Below, piece by piece: positions 23,187-34,917 of a stretch of 64,000 nt of DNA. The DNA lies in contig JAIXMN010000004.1 in assembly GCA_025716815.1 (NCBI GenBank), forward strand, positions 620,001 to 684,000, written 5' to 3'. Within the stretch, counting starts at the first letter, position 1. Each line of letters begins with the position of its first letter. This DNA is from Dichotomocladium elegans (lineage: Eukaryota > Mucoromycota > Mucoromycetes > Mucorales > Lichtheimiaceae). The translations under genes were made by a program, and so were the position numbers. Below the pieces are notes generated by a model, which saw only the letters and a program-made list of their open reading frames with translations, was not told the DNA's origin and did not search any database.

Positions 23187-24551
23187 TCACATCATGGACT
23201 CTTTCTTCTCAGCGATCATTTCCACTACGAACTTATCCAAATCTGGCCGTTCACAGAGAAGTCCAAGCATTTCCAAGCCCTCCGCACGCCTCCTGCGCGT
23301 GGCGCTGTCAGCGCTCTGAAGATGGAATGCAGTACTTAATGATGATACGCAAAAAAATGTACAGCATATACCAACCTCATCATAGAGTACAGCATCACAT
23401 ACTGCTCGTATCGTTGCCTTGAGTTCGAACTGAGTCGAAATCCATAGTGAAGAAGCGCCCTTTGATTCCAAGTTGTGAATATCATATTTCTTTAGCTTTT
23501 TTGCTAGCCACTTACTTTGTCACCAGCCTCTGCTATGAAATCCTCGATTGTTTCTGGGCTAAGCTGTGCCATTTCTGCTTCATACAAGCGCTCTGTTGCA
23601 GACTTTGCATCTGCCGCCGCCTGAACCATAATCCATAGATCCTTTAAAATGTTCTTCTTCTCAATCATATTTTGGATAAACGTCGGCAATCTACTCCTCT
23701 TGAAGCCGAGGTACATCTTGGCTTTACTTGTGTATACTGCTCCGATCATATTCAGTATATCCAGACCATTTGGTAACAAAGGTTCCAATTCAGCAATGAA
23801 GTTTTGCTGGAGTTCTGTACGAGCCTGCTCAGATCCATCGCTCCTGTCATATGATGCAAGGCGCTCGAGCATGATCTTGGTCAGTAATTCTACTCGCTTA
23901 TTCTGGCGCTCCTGTAGCTCCCCGATTCCCCTATCGTTCTGCCTTTCGATCATCTCCTGGAAGGTCATGTCTCCGAGAAAATCTATAAGGATGAGTAAGT
24001 ATCACGTTCAGCATGCGTCACGTATTTTGAACGCGCGTACCCTTGAACATGGTTGTGCCTCCGAACCCTTTCTTGTAATAGATACTTCCATCTGGAAATC
24101 CTTCAGCAGGCTCTAGATCTTTGACTCGACCATACTTGTTATAAAGCGCTCGGCGCTCGGGATCTGTAAGTACATGATACGCCTCTCCAAGGTTTTTGAA
24201 CTAACAGTCTCATTTTTAGCGACACACCAACAGGGGCAGCTCAGTCGACACTACTGCGGAAACTACCTTCTCTTCGGCGCTAGCAGCCTTGTTCTTGTCT
24301 GGATGGTAGAGCTGCGACTTACGTTAGGACTACTTCGCTTCCGCTGAGAAACTGAACGAACACTCACGATTGCAAGCCTCCTTTTGACCAAAGAGACGGT
24401 GTCAGCCTATGCGATTTCTACATCTCGAAAGAGCATTTCGTACGTACTTAAAAGCAACCTTAATTTCACGGCAATTTGCGTCGACCGGCACCCTTAACCA
24501 GTCGTAATACGTAGTGTCTACTGGATTCTTGTCACTCCCGAACGTCGACAT
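23187..24551 (-). CDS. J-domain co-chaperone with DnaJ-X domain (Caj1/Djp1-like)
   Basis: A type of Hsp40 that stimulates Hsp70 ATPase through its J domain. The DnaJ-X family in yeast acts in the cytosol and at peroxisome or membrane import. The start MSTFGSDKNPVDTTYYDWL is at 24,551. The J domain spans four small exons and contains LYHPDKNKAASAEE, with the essential HPD, then YHVLTDPERRALYNKYG. The next part has PDGSIYYKKGFGG and FLGDMTFQEMIE. The X domain includes KRVELLTKIMLERLASYDRS, IGAVYTSKAKMYLG and KNILKDLWIMVQAAADAKSA. A final exon after an intron near 23.36 kb ends in LCERPDLDKFVVEMIAEKKE. There is no CxxCxGxG zinc domain and no signal peptide. About 365 residues, and it looks intact. 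Confidence 0.88.
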
Positions 24552-25304
24552 TGCTTGAAGTAGAAGAAAGTGAAAATAGGTTGTGTTTCTATTTTAACAA
24601 TTATTGCGCTTTTTGGCTGAGATCGTTATTGTTTTCTAAAAGATGCTTAAAAACAATGCTCGCTCTCGGTTGGCCTCTTCTATTGTCTCGTCTGACTATG
24701 TACTTAAGGCGATGTCTCTTACCGCGGCTTTGCGAGTGTTGCTGCGCCTCTCCCCAGCTGCCTCTGATCTTTTTTTTTTTTGCATGACACCGCGGAGCTA
24801 CGGGGTACCAGCAAACGGCTCCGTTACACCTGGCCAACTTCATGGCCAACTGCAAATAACAAACCATTCTCTGATTTTTTGTTCCTCACCTCCCTCACAG
24901 CAATGATGAAAGTGAAGCAAATGGGGATAAGTATCCGTTTTCGATGGAAAACTTCACCATAGAGCCTCTCTTCCGCGTCTCCCGCGCGAGCACTCGAAGG
25001 CTCCTGTCGCGCATATGTCGCCAACTCGGGCGATTTAACTCGCTCTAAATTTGTTATCACGCCATCGATGGAAGTAGAAATAGTGCGTAGAACCGCGCTT
25101 AGCTGTTTTAAGAGGTGCACAGACCAAGATGGTGCTAGATAGCAAACTCAGAAAAGGGCGGATGCCATCCGGAACAGAGCAAGCTATTTTCTTGGTAAAG
25201 CAGCGATAAGGCGTGCACGCATGACCCGGCCCACAAACACATAAGCTCTTGTTCCTTATCGACCGATTTTTCCGTCTTCTTTTCTTTCAAAGCAAACCCA
25301 CGTT
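24552..25304. other. intergenic region, possible small minus-strand gene
   Basis: On the minus strand, 25,120-24,900 reads HLLKQLSAVLRTISTSIDGV and NLERVKSPELATYARQEPSS, which is protein-like and probably helical. It has no identifiable family, and no convincing upstream exon was found. It may be one exon of a small gene or chance. The rest has no evident feature. Confidence 0.3.
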
Positions 25305-25814
25305 ATGCAGGAATATCACAATCACCACCCCTTCAATACTGGCTCAACCCCATCATCCTCGCCTCTTTCAACGTCTTTCACCTCTCGCACCAGCTCAACT
25401 TCATCCGCCTCCACAGCACCTCTCCCTCCATACCCTGAATACTCTAGCCGATGTGGGGGAGAATCTACCTTTCTCCACCATTACTTCGTTGTTGTCGCCG
25501 TGGCCCTCGCAACGGCGGTTGCTATCGTATGTCTCTTTTGCCTTTTCCTATTGCTCAGGATGCTTGATGATGTGTTTCGGTCTGTGGTACCGCACCGTGT
25601 ACGATCTTTCATCCACTGTCGTTTAACAGCCGTCGACTGGATTGGTGCCATTACACGCTGGGGAATCCGGGTGGCCAACCTCGCCGAATGGGAGAAAAAT
25701 ACGAGAGCGTCACTCTATCCCACCCTGAGCGAGCGCTTTTCAAATATCGACGGGAAGCATATTTACACCTTATTGACTTCGCTCACCAGCCTCTTTGGGG
25801 GATATAGGCGCTAG
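25305..25814 (+). CDS. small single-pass membrane protein of unknown function
   Basis: Not recognised. One uninterrupted frame of 169 codons has an ATG at 25,305. The first 60 residues are rich in Ser, Thr and Pro (TGSTPSSSPLSTSFTSRTSS). One long hydrophobic segment follows (YFVVVAVALATAVAIVCLFC), then FLLLRMLDDVFRSVVPHRVR, and a hydrophilic C-terminal part of about 70 residues (VDWIGAITRWGIRVANLAEW). With no signal peptide, a type II or tail-side anchored topology is possible. Codon use looks normal and the frame ends shortly before a transposon relic. It could be a fast-evolving genuine gene or a chance frame. Confidence 0.45.
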   Translation: MQEYHNHHPFNTGSTPSSSPLSTSFTSRTSSTSSASTAPLPPYPEYSSRCGGESTFLHHYFVVVAVALATAVAIVCLFCLFLLLRMLDDVFRSVVPHRVRSFIHCRLTAVDWIGAITRWGIRVANLAEWEKNTRASLYPTLSERFSNIDGKHIYTLLTSLTSLFGGYRR

Positions 25815-25926
25815 TCTTAGCTACAGTCACTTTTCCGCTATCCTCCCTTTGTCATACTATCAAAAATAAACACACTGTACCTCGATTCAATAAACATACA
25901 CCATCTTCCAAAATCAAAGAATACAC

Positions 25927-27210
25927 ATGAATGACAAAGCAAATGTCACATGCATCCACCAAAACATGTCGCTTCCATCTCTTTTATACACTTTTACATT
26001 CTGGACTGAGCAACCTATTTTCTGCAAAGATGGCCAAGGTCATATCGTTGATGAAGAAATGTACACTCTGCAATCCGTTTGTTCTCACACTGAATATCTG
26101 CGCATCATATCTTGTAGAGATAACTCTGATCTTAATACCACACACATTCCCAAGCGAAAGGATACAGACATTCGGATGAAAAAAGCGGTGATCAAGTGCA
26201 GTTACACAGCGTACACTGACCAAGACAAGATCAAATTTTTCAAACGGATGTTTGAGAAGGTTTTGAGTGAATCAGCTACTGCAAAACAGTTAGGAATACA
26301 TGTTCGTTTAGTCCAGCGATGGGCATTCCAGAATGAGAAAGACCCTGACAGCATATTTAAGAAACATAAAGCGAGGGGTCATTCGCGTATTCTCAATGAA
26401 GAGCATAAGAGCTTTATTTAGAATGCATTGATGAGAATCCATCCATTGTTCTAGAGCAGCTGATGGAGCAACTGCTTCAAAGGTTGGAGGGTCTCAAAAT
26501 ATCTAAAACGACGCTCCATTGATTTATGAAAAACAAATGCAACTTGTTCATTGAAAATGGCTCGGTTTCAGCCTGTAGACAGGAATAGTGCTGCGAAGAT
26601 CCAAGAGCGCCTTGGCTGGGTGCGCAGATGGAACACGGCCGACATCGACTTTAGAAAAAACTGCGTTTTCCTTGACGAGGCTGGATTCTATATTAATATG
26701 AAACGCAAAATGGCATGGTCCAAGAAACGGACCCCTGCAGTGGTCCCAATACCAAAGACAAGAGCAAAGATAACCACAATCTTGAGAGCAATCTCAGCAT
26801 CAGGGATCATTAAATGCTGCTTGAGACTCGCGCAACCACCAATCAAGAAAAGAAAGAGGACAGATTAATCTGAAGTTATGATCAGAGGAACTGTAACTGG
26901 ACATTATCTCAGCTTCCTTAAGGCTACGATGGATGAGATGGATAAGTATGAACATATAAAAGGCCATTACTTGGTAATGGATAATGCACCTATCCATAAG
27001 GCTGAGGATGTCGCTAAATACATCGAGTGTTGAGGACATCGATATGCTTATCTTCCACCAAACTCACCTGAACTCAATCCAATTGAGCAGTTTTGTCAGT
27101 GTAAGAACAAAGTAAAAGGCAATAGGTTACCCTTGTTCCATTCTGCGATCTTCTAATATTCCGGATCGTCTGTAGATAACGATATCAGCCTAACTCAAGT
27201 GCCTCGAGAG
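25927..27210 (+). pseudogene. degraded Tc1/mariner-like transposase, copy 1
   Basis: A DDE transposase of the IS630-Tc1-mariner superfamily, disabled. The upstream part (to 26,421) contains a helix-turn-helix region, FFKRMFEKVLSESATAKQLG and IHVRLVQRWAFQNEKD. The catalytic part follows after several stops. It has a first aspartate in CVFLDEAGFYINMKRKMAWS, a second in HYLVMDNAPIHKAEDV and a glutamate in LPPNSPELNPIEQF. Thirty-four positions separate the second D and the E, the DD34E spacing typical of Tc1. Stops interrupt the frame near 26,421, 26,450-26,525, 26,866 and 27,031. Terminal inverted repeats were not found, so element ends are unknown. Two other copies lie at 44.2-45.3 kb and 48.5-49.3 kb. 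Confidence 0.8.
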
Positions 27211-29716
27211 GAGAGGATATGTGCTTCGGATGGAACCGTGATTTGGCTGCACCCGCGCAGGTCTCCCACCATGGTTTCGTCGAGGTGCTTTTGTCTTCGT
27301 CTGCTTCCTCCCTTGCGAAATTTATTTTTGAAAATAAATTATTTGTTTTCTTTCCAACGGCTTATGTAACATCGGGTCATCTGAAATCAATCGTATATAA
27401 ATCTTGATTACACATGAGACCTCATCTCCAACAACGATTCTGCATTACATAGGTTTTAAGCTTTCAGCAATAATATCAATAATACACATCTTTTACGGAT
27501 TGATAATAACCGGTGTTTGCTTTGTAATCGCCATGTATTTAGCGTACTAATAAGTCTAGATAGATTATTTATTCCCATTCTGGTCATGAATGTCGTGTAT
27601 TAAGGAATGATAATAAACGATAACCCATGCTGACCATGATCTATCTTAATGAGGACGGATTGTTCGTTTCAGAGAGTACTTAGCATCTGTAGAAAAAAAC
27701 TTTAGCAGGGTGAACATTCAAAAACATGGTCAAAATAGACCCGCGTCATATTCGGTCCTTGCAGAAAAGCAATGATGTCAGTAGTGAGTATATGACTTGG
27801 AGAGGTACCGAATGTCAATCAGACTACCTATTCGACAAACATACCCAAATGGTCGGTCCTAAATTCAAACCTATAAGGTATATAACTACTCAATACAAAG
27901 CGTGGAAATCGTCAACGGAAAGGTGTTTTGACGCTCTTGACGAAAGAAATACGCGCAGGGCAATCATTTGTTTAGCAAGAGCCAACATAAATCCGACGTA
28001 TATCGGGAAACATGGTTCTGTCAAAAAATTAACTTGTCCAAAGCTATTTTGCATACACATGATTAATGTCCCTTTTATCGGCATACGATAACGGAATCAG
28101 AATTGATGACCACGGCCGCTATGATATAATGCTAGCATTGTTACGTTAACAAATGATGTTTTCTTTCTCTAGCTGTTCATAATTTTTTGTATATCAAACA
28201 CCAGTTGTTCTATTGACGATGTGGAAGATATTTTCAAAAAAAATAGTTTTTGCAATTACCAAGATCAAAATTATAGTTCTAGAAAGAACCTGCAATGAGA
28301 TTGGACATATGACCTACATATTTCGTGCAAGTTGCTATCGTCTCCGGTAACCATTAACTAAACAAATCTTCCTATTCATAAAAAAAGGAAGAGAGCCAAG
28401 TGCTACGAGATATATTCGACAATCGACTACTTTTATATTGGATAGACGTTGAATAATGTAGATATGCAGAGAGTAGAGGTGATGTTTATTATAGTATAAA
28501 GATAAGGTATATTTATACTAGATCTAACGAATGAAGAATGGATATATTGAAATATATCGCAATGACTTAAAAGAATCAATAAACGTAGATGTGGCAATAA
28601 AAGCGTGTCATGTAGGTCATAATCGGCCGCTTTCGAATAAACCTTTTCCCCGTTATGCCAATGTGCCCGTGACCAGGTCCATTCGATCACACAACACAAT
28701 TAATTTTGTTAGCTCTCTTGGATATAATGCTGCCATGACCGAAAAAGGGATTATTCGAGAGCGTTCACTCTAACACTACAATACCCTTTTCACCGCATTT
28801 GTTTCTACTCCACATTTGTTGCTAGGGCTATTTTATTGATTCTTAAGCCATCGTAATCATCTCTATATATTTTATCCTGTTCACGTATGATATCTAGTAT
28901 AAGCACCCTCGCTGTTGCGATAATAAAAGGGTATCGATGGAAGTATCTATCATATACTCGTATTCCTCTACAGTACTACTCTGCGCATGGTCTTTTCGCC
29001 AAAACAGACGACAAATGTCGTTGTCTACGTTACTGAGATCCTTTTACTGGGGACAACGACGGAATCACACAGAACACTGAAGGTCACTAAGACGGTTCTT
29101 AGAACGTGATCGCTAAAACAGCTACTCTTTATTATATATTACTAGTTTGATGTTTATATTCTGTCATACATCGAATATACATAGACATTGTGTAAAAGAT
29201 GCGTGTCGCCGTGTAGAGCTTGTCAGGCCATAGTGACGTATGTGCAGTAATGCAAAATATGTACATTCATGCTACGTGAATTGCATGATTCAATTTACGA
29301 CACAAATGCACCATCCTGATTGGATGATACATTTACTTGCGATAGCTGCGCCGTTGTCGACTATTTTTGGCGGATAAACCTTAGCCAGCGATAGTGATGG
29401 GCAGTGATAATTAATGTAGTAGTATTCCCCGTTTTATTTACGACAAACACCCAGGTATTTATATTAGTTAAAGTGGAAGGGCCAGTCCGGTATCTTCATA
29501 CTCATTGCCATGGCTTAACGAATTAATAAATGTAGACGGGTTAATAAATGTAACCCGGACAATAAATGCAGTCGACAGGGACGTCGATGGAGTCAGGGGT
29601 AGATGTTCTCCAATAATCCCCTTTTTGGGTCCCTACAGCAAGTCGATCTGATTGGCTCCAGAATTCATACGCGACACCGTAAAAAAGAAATGAGCTGCTA
29701 TGAGCTCACAAATCAA
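27211..29716. other. 2.5 kb AT-rich region, no confident gene
   Basis: An ATG-started frame at 27,726-28,091 (121 codons, MVKIDPRHIRSLQKSNDVSS and VKKLTCPKLFCIHMINVPFI) is the longest and matches no family I know. A motif with a palindromic AT core (atttatttttgaaaataaat, near 27,320) recurs in reverse complement near 60,360. At 29,520-29,575 a short motif, aataaatg, recurs three times in about 45 bp. Nothing else was recognised. Confidence 0.4.
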
Positions 29717-29788
29717 GCCCTACGTGGGGGTCGAACCCACAACCTTGAGATTAAGAGTCTCACGCTCTACCGATTGAGCTAGCAAGGC
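29717..29788 (-). tRNA. tRNA-Lys (anticodon CTT)
   Basis: On the minus strand the sequence folds as a 72-nt tRNA without discriminator or CCA and without an intron. The acceptor stem pairs GCCTTGC with GTAGGGC, using G-T pairs. The D arm is TAGCTCAATCGGTAGAGC, matching a pol III box A. The anticodon loop CTCTTAA gives anticodon CTT. The T arm is GTGGGTTCGACCCCCAC, matching box B. It reads AAG codons. It sits between a transposon-rich stretch and the inverted repeat, and is the only tRNA seen in the window. Confidence 0.93.
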
Positions 29789-30291
29789 CTTTGTTGTTAC
29801 ACTAAATCCCAATTTAGTAATGGCAATTTAATTAACCTAAAATCTGGCCAATCATATTATGCCTAGCCTATGTTGCTTTTTTTTTATCTTTTTGGAACTT
29901 GTTTTATGAATGCTAGCAGCGTTGGCTTATTTAGTAAAGCGAAAGGAAGAGCAAGTCTTTACAGCGCATTTCTTCTTACAAATACTTCACACCCAGTCGT
30001 ACAAAAGTTTTCCTCTGATGTACCAGCTTAACATGCCGCATCACACCATAATAAATCTTTATTTCAACCGCAGTTGCAATGCTACATTAAGGCTACCAGC
30101 CTCCCACCTAATGGTGTTTAATAGAAATGCCATTGCTTTGAATCATACACTCCACGTATACTGGCCGCAATATTGCAGAATGTACCATGATTCAGTTTTA
30201 ACGTTGATGCTGGTACTGACAATTGAGCAATTGTGTAACTGCCACGCTGTTATCGGGAAGCTGTATCTGGTTTCTATCTATTGGATTTTTC
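29789..30291. other. intergenic region left of the inverted repeat
   Basis: An ATG frame from 29,910 (141 codons, to 30,335) crosses into the repeat arm and is not supported by composition or by the opposite arm. No other feature was seen. Confidence 0.4.
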
Positions 30292-32666
30292 TCGGCGATT
30301 CAGCCAGTGAAGACTTTCTTGTTCGCAATATATGAGTATAGCTTAGCAGTGGAGTAGCCTATGAAATTGCGCTATATCGGATATGATTTTGCATTGTGCC
30401 TTGCCATCATGTTTGTTTGCTGGCTCTCAGCCGCTGCTGGCTACATCGTCCTTGTTCTGACATCAAGAGAGGCATCGAAATCACTGCGTGCCTCAGAACC
30501 CGTCATTATCAGCAGCAAGAGCAGTGTTCCTTTGTGGTTCAATGACTTCCCATGATGTGCTTTGTTAATTGGAACATTATCAGCCACACGTTCGCACACA
30601 CTATAAATAAAGGCTTTCCTCTATTGATGGCGATAGACAGGAGGTCCAACCCAGGAGGGTCTTCACTGCGAGATACTACACTGTACTGTACTTGGGATGG
30701 TACTTCATTGATTAGTAATATATGCTTGATATTGGTCGAAGACATATCCTCTAAGAAATAGCTTATGGTTTCTTCATTAATAATGAACCCATAGGAATGT
30801 TTAGCAGAAGATCGATCACCAATAACGGCTGGAAGAGTGTTATCCTTTGTTCAAGTAGCTTACCGTTTTGAAGAGATGTTCAGGCTGATCGCCAGCAGTA
30901 TCTGTAGAAGCGAATACTACCGAGTTGTTTTTGATCCTTCGATCCATCTAACATACATCCTGCGTTTATTTACGTAATCTTAGCAAATTCTTCTCGACGT
31001 GGTACATATCATTATTAGAAATTGACAAATAGTTGGATGGATTTATCAGCTATCAACACAAACATCAGTTATCTGAGGTGTTCTTCCCTTTTGTTTTTCG
31101 AACCCGATACGTATTTGCCAAACTCACTATTAAATCGGCAATGGTCGAAGGCAAGATCAGCGTTATGGAGACCTCTTTGAGATGTGTTGGGTGGAAAGAA
31201 GTACCAGGAGGAGATGGAGAAACCGGTGCAGGCTACCCACTTTCTTAGCATTCACACATACGAGCTGTCGCGCTGGATCCTCTTCCACGAGCTGGAACGC
31301 GACCGTGACTTCGATCCCATCGAGCTCCTCGGCCAAACATTCTCTTGCAAAGTATACCTCAGTCTGGCAGGGAGGAAGGTCGTGCACGAGAAGGTTGAGT
31401 CGATGACAGAGGCCGTTAGGACCCTGACACAGACTCACCTCGAAGACTACATGAAGTCAGCCGATATTGAGCCTGGGCAACATCGCAACATGTCCAAGGT
31501 GGCGGCCTATGTCAGCATTGACAACATGACAACCTGCAAAGCGGATCTCCAGCTTCGATTTGGCAAGTGTTTCCGGTACACTATCAACACTCCATTAAAT
31601 GTACGCCAGCATATATCATGGCAGGCATCCACTAAAGCACCATCGATCGAGAAGACATGGGGGGGGGGAAGGTGTGACCCCCAAGTCCAAGACATCCAAA
31701 GATGGGCATGGCAGAAGGTCCTTAGGAGCGCTGCAGGCCAGTTAGAGTGTCTATATCCATCATACGCAAGATCCCTGACGCAAAGGGGAACCTTAGTCGC
31801 AAGCGAAATGGGACTGATGACGATGGTACGAGGTGCAAGGGTAATCACTCTGCAGACTCTTCCTACATTCACAACGTCCCCCAAGACGTGTTCCAACGCA
31901 CTGAGGGAAAATGTCTTCTCATTGACCCGGGCCGTCGCGATATTCTTTATGGGATGCATGAGTGGAACACGCTCGAGCTCCTTAAAATACACCGGTATGC
32001 GCGCAACCAACGGGCCCGAGAACAAGGATGTTGCGCTTCCGGCAGATACGTGACATCGCCAACGATCGTTATGATGACGAAAACATTATTTGCTAGGCCG
32101 AGGCCAGGCTTGCACATATATCCCACAGTAGCGTCAATGCCGCCAGGTACAGGCCCCACGTCAAGGCCCGAGGAAGGGAGTGATCAATTGTCAGCAGCTT
32201 CTAAGGCAGTACCACCACTACCCATGCGGTATCGACGCACCCGTGCTCAGAAAGTATGGACCGGCAAAGAGCGACTGGGGGGAAGCGTCGAGCACGGAAA
32301 AGGAATCCATATACTACTGATCATGAAGCACACACAACTATCCGCTCCACCGGAAATTGCGTATCTCTTCTTATATCAACCAGAGACATGGCAATACTAG
32401 ATTAGTGCGGACGATACGACACGGGTTTGGAAGGGACACCATGCTTGTTATAGGAAATTGGTCTGCACCCATAGCCCGCTACCATCACCCATCCGCGATA
32501 AGAGTTGGCGGAAGGTGTTCAAGATGCGGGCGTTCAGGGTTTATTTGATTGACGAGTACCACGCCTACGTGGAATGTCCCGAGTGCTCCAGCCGCCTGGA
32601 GTCCTTCAAGCGTGTCTCCCATCCGCGGCCACGGCAGCGAGCAAAGTGTCCTGAAGTTAAATGCCA
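30292..32666 (+). repeat. left arm of long inverted repeat (Fanzor-like element copy A)
   Basis: This arm is repeated in inverse orientation at 35,153-37,418. Near-identity is evident over about 30.55-32.67 kb. For example, a 91-codon frame on the minus strand at 31,163-31,438 is identical to the one at 36,380-36,655 on the plus strand. The outer 250 bp are more diverged: arm A holds two segments, of about 58 and 46 bp, that are missing from arm B near 30.38-30.54 kb. Homology stops sharply at atgcca (32,661-32,666), where arm B continues with more of the element's gene. Confidence 0.9.
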
Positions 32667-32670
32667 ATAA
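31184..32670 (+). pseudogene. Fanzor-like (eukaryotic TnpB-type) endonuclease relic, copy A
   Basis: Fanzors are eukaryotic relatives of transposon TnpB, RNA-guided nucleases with a RuvC fold. The N-terminal region reads EEMEKPVQATHFLSIHTYEL, then VHEKVESMTEAVRTLTQTHL and ADLQLRFGKCFRYTINTPLN. The frame shifts in a run of ten Gs (about 31,659-31,668). The RuvC-I-like motif CLLIDPGRRDILYGMHE follows near 31.93 kb. Another shift near 32,022 (one A fewer than in copy B) interrupts the segment that continues in copy B, and a stop lies at about 32,093. Further on are DTMLVIGNWSAPIARYHHPS and, in another frame, FRVYLIDEYHAYVECPECSS, the start of a zinc ribbon. The copy ends at the arm boundary, before the second zinc-binding half and RuvC-III. 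It cannot encode a working protein. The family assignment is from motif order; a search would settle it. Confidence 0.6.
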
Positions 32671-33507
32671 GAGTAAGACCTACGTATAGAAGGTCTAAAA
32701 AGATCCATGCACGTACTTGTTACTTCGTGCCTCTATACCTAAGTGCATTATGCTCATGGGATCGATATGGGCAGATTGGCACCACTTTGCACACAATTAT
32801 AGTTCGTATACAGCATCTTTGCAGTTGTCTGTATCTCCAGCGTCCCTTCACAACTTGGATAACAAGCTTCAAAGCACTCGGGCAACGTACGCGAAAATAA
32901 TCCCTTTCGCGGTGTAAACGCGATCGATGGTGATGACAACGAGTATTTGGTAAGCAATACGAATCGTTCAATGCTTTCTATGGAGATAAAGACGACAGTG
33001 TATTTCTTGGAATCGTTCCCAGGCGGAAACGACGATAGTTACATGGATCTGGGCGCGGAAATCTGTCTTGCATTATTTATTCGTCATGGCAAAATCTTAA
33101 ACGGCGAAATTCGTCAGAGTCAAAACATGACGACGGGTCTGTGGTGGAGGCAAGCTAATGGTCCTGTATTTGTTACTACAATAGATACATTGAACGGCTT
33201 AGAAATGGTAATCCAAAACGTGCGTTCTTGTGATACGTGAGCAAAACTATCATAATAGGGTGGCCGGCTTTTTTATATATGTGTCTTCTGCCTGCTGAGC
33301 GATCTCTTCACCATTGTATTATGATGATCTTCTTGTTTAGTGGTAAGATAAATGCATTTACTTATAGCGACTTTTAATAGTCTTATACATGCTCATTTAG
33401 CGACTCCGTAGAACACCAACGTGTTATAGGAGGGTTTCTAGATACTGCATTTCTTTTCGAAAAACAGACGAACTGAATACGCGTATAGATTGTTTTATAC
33501 GTAGCGA
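32667..33507. other. spacer between inverted repeats, left of EMC10
   Basis: Unique DNA inside the inverted repeat. Two plus-strand open stretches, 32,717-32,917 (SLQLSVSPASLHNLDNKLQS) and 32,947-33,240 (FLESFPGGNDDSYMDLGAEI, then TTGLWWRQANGPVFVTTIDT), look mildly protein-like. Neither begins with ATG. They could be exons of an unrecognised gene convergent with EMC10. Confidence 0.3.
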
Positions 33508-34483
33508 TTAACGGCGTTGTTGCGGCTGATCGGTGGGAGGACTCAAATTGTTCACAAGAATAAGGCCGCCTGCCAAGATTAAATACCTGAAGAAAATATC
33601 CTGTTTGATTAACAAGGTATATATATGATATGCTGAGGATGATATGGTACCAATATTTCTGGAAAAATGTCTTCTCTTCCTCCACAGGAGCCTCTTCCAT
33701 GACACCCTTTGTGTCTACTGGCGACGAAGCAGGTTTCTGAGCGGTTTTCTGCTTAGAATTGACACCCAATACTGGTCTTTATGCGAAATATCACATGTGG
33801 ACGTAATCCATCAATCAAATGAATATACACATTTCTATGAATCCAATAGCTTAGACTTACTTGGCGCCGAAAGCCGGCCGCTTTATATATACTTCGCTAG
33901 AAGGATTGCGTGGTGTCTTGACTGGGAACTGGGTTTTCGGCGTGCTCGGTCAATGCATTTAGCAGAATGGTGCGCATGTGAACTATCGAAATTTACCTTC
34001 ACATCCACGCACGCGTCGTTTTGCGAATAATAATCAACATGATAGACTTGATTATTGTCGTCAAGGTGAATGCTGAATACATCCGCCCAGCCACCCGCAA
34101 CAAGTTGACACTATCGACATTCTGCCAATAAGCTGCGTTCCTGCTTCTCTATTCTTTTTTTTATAACAGAAAGTCTAGAATACCGTTTTCACAGAAGAGA
34201 GAATAATACGATCCGTAGCCTCATCGCGAATCTTGACCTGATAGAGCGGGCTGTTGATGGCAATGCCCTCATCTTGCACAGTGCTCGTGTAGGTCAATGA
34301 CGAATAAGTTCCGGTAATTTCGCCTCGCTTTTTGTACGTGCCGTCATCATTATGGTACACTGAAAGTTTGATTTTTGGCTGGTCAGGGGTAGTTTCCGTA
34401 TGCGACGCATTTTCATTAGACTGAGCAGCCAACACTGTTGCGATGAGAGCAAAAAGGACCGCGAACTGAAGTAGTCGTGCCAT
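33508..34483 (-). CDS. EMC10: ER membrane protein complex subunit 10
   Basis: EMC10 is a lumenal subunit, anchored or associated, of the ER membrane complex, which inserts transmembrane segments. Exon 1 (from 34,483) encodes a signal peptide, MARLLQFAVLFALIATVLAA, then KIKLSVYHNDDGTYKKRGEI and INSPLYQVKIRDEATDRIIL. Exon 2 reads NVDSVNLLRVAGWADVFSIH and VYHVDYYSQNDACVDVK. Exon 3 reads VKTPRNPSSEVYIKRPAFGA. Exon 4 has QKTAQKPASSPVDTKGVMEE and ends EEKTFFQKYW. Exon 5 is YLILAGGLILVNNLSPPTD, then QPQQRR. The single C-terminal membrane segment after a FFQKYW-type motif is typical of the family. All junctions keep frame, about 220 residues, and no lesion is seen. It lies inside the 2.5 kb spacer of the inverted repeat and looks intact, unlike the flanking elements. 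Confidence 0.85.
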
Positions 34484-34917
34484 TGAGGTTGAAAAGAGCT
34501 ACCTGGGCGGTTGCGCCGAATGTGGAGCGGAATAAAATCACTTTTTATATTTTGTGCCTTTCATTATTACTTTTATTTTCAATCAAGTTTGCGTCATGCG
34601 ATCATGGATATCACGCCATCAATATAGCATTTGCAGTTCAATAGAGGAAATTTATGCGTGTAATAAGCCGTGCCATTTGCGTGTGCGCTGATGAACATAC
34701 AATGAAATGATGTTAGCAGATCGAGCTTATTTGGTGTCACACACAGCGGGCTGTACTGCTCTCTTTCCACCTGGCTCACCTATAGGCTGCTTCCCCTCCA
34801 TTCCCGAATGGGGACATCTTAACCCTGCGATAACAAAGCCAGAAAGTTGTTTAGAGGGGATTACGGTAGTCAGCTTGCGCTAGCAATGCACGCGTGACTT
34901 CCTGTCAGAAGCAGCAG
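34484..34917. other. EMC10 promoter side and 3' flank of element copy B
   Basis: No gene-like frame is present. This interval separates the divergent side of EMC10 from the end of the Fanzor-like copy B reading frame. If the element carried a guide-RNA region at its 3' end, it would lie about here (34,800-34,917); no structure was identified by eye. Confidence 0.35.

Noticed and set aside
32947..33240. 98-codon frame in the spacer next to EMC10
   Set aside because: It opens with TTG, matches no family I know, and no convincing joining exon was found. Kept only as a note in the spacer entry.
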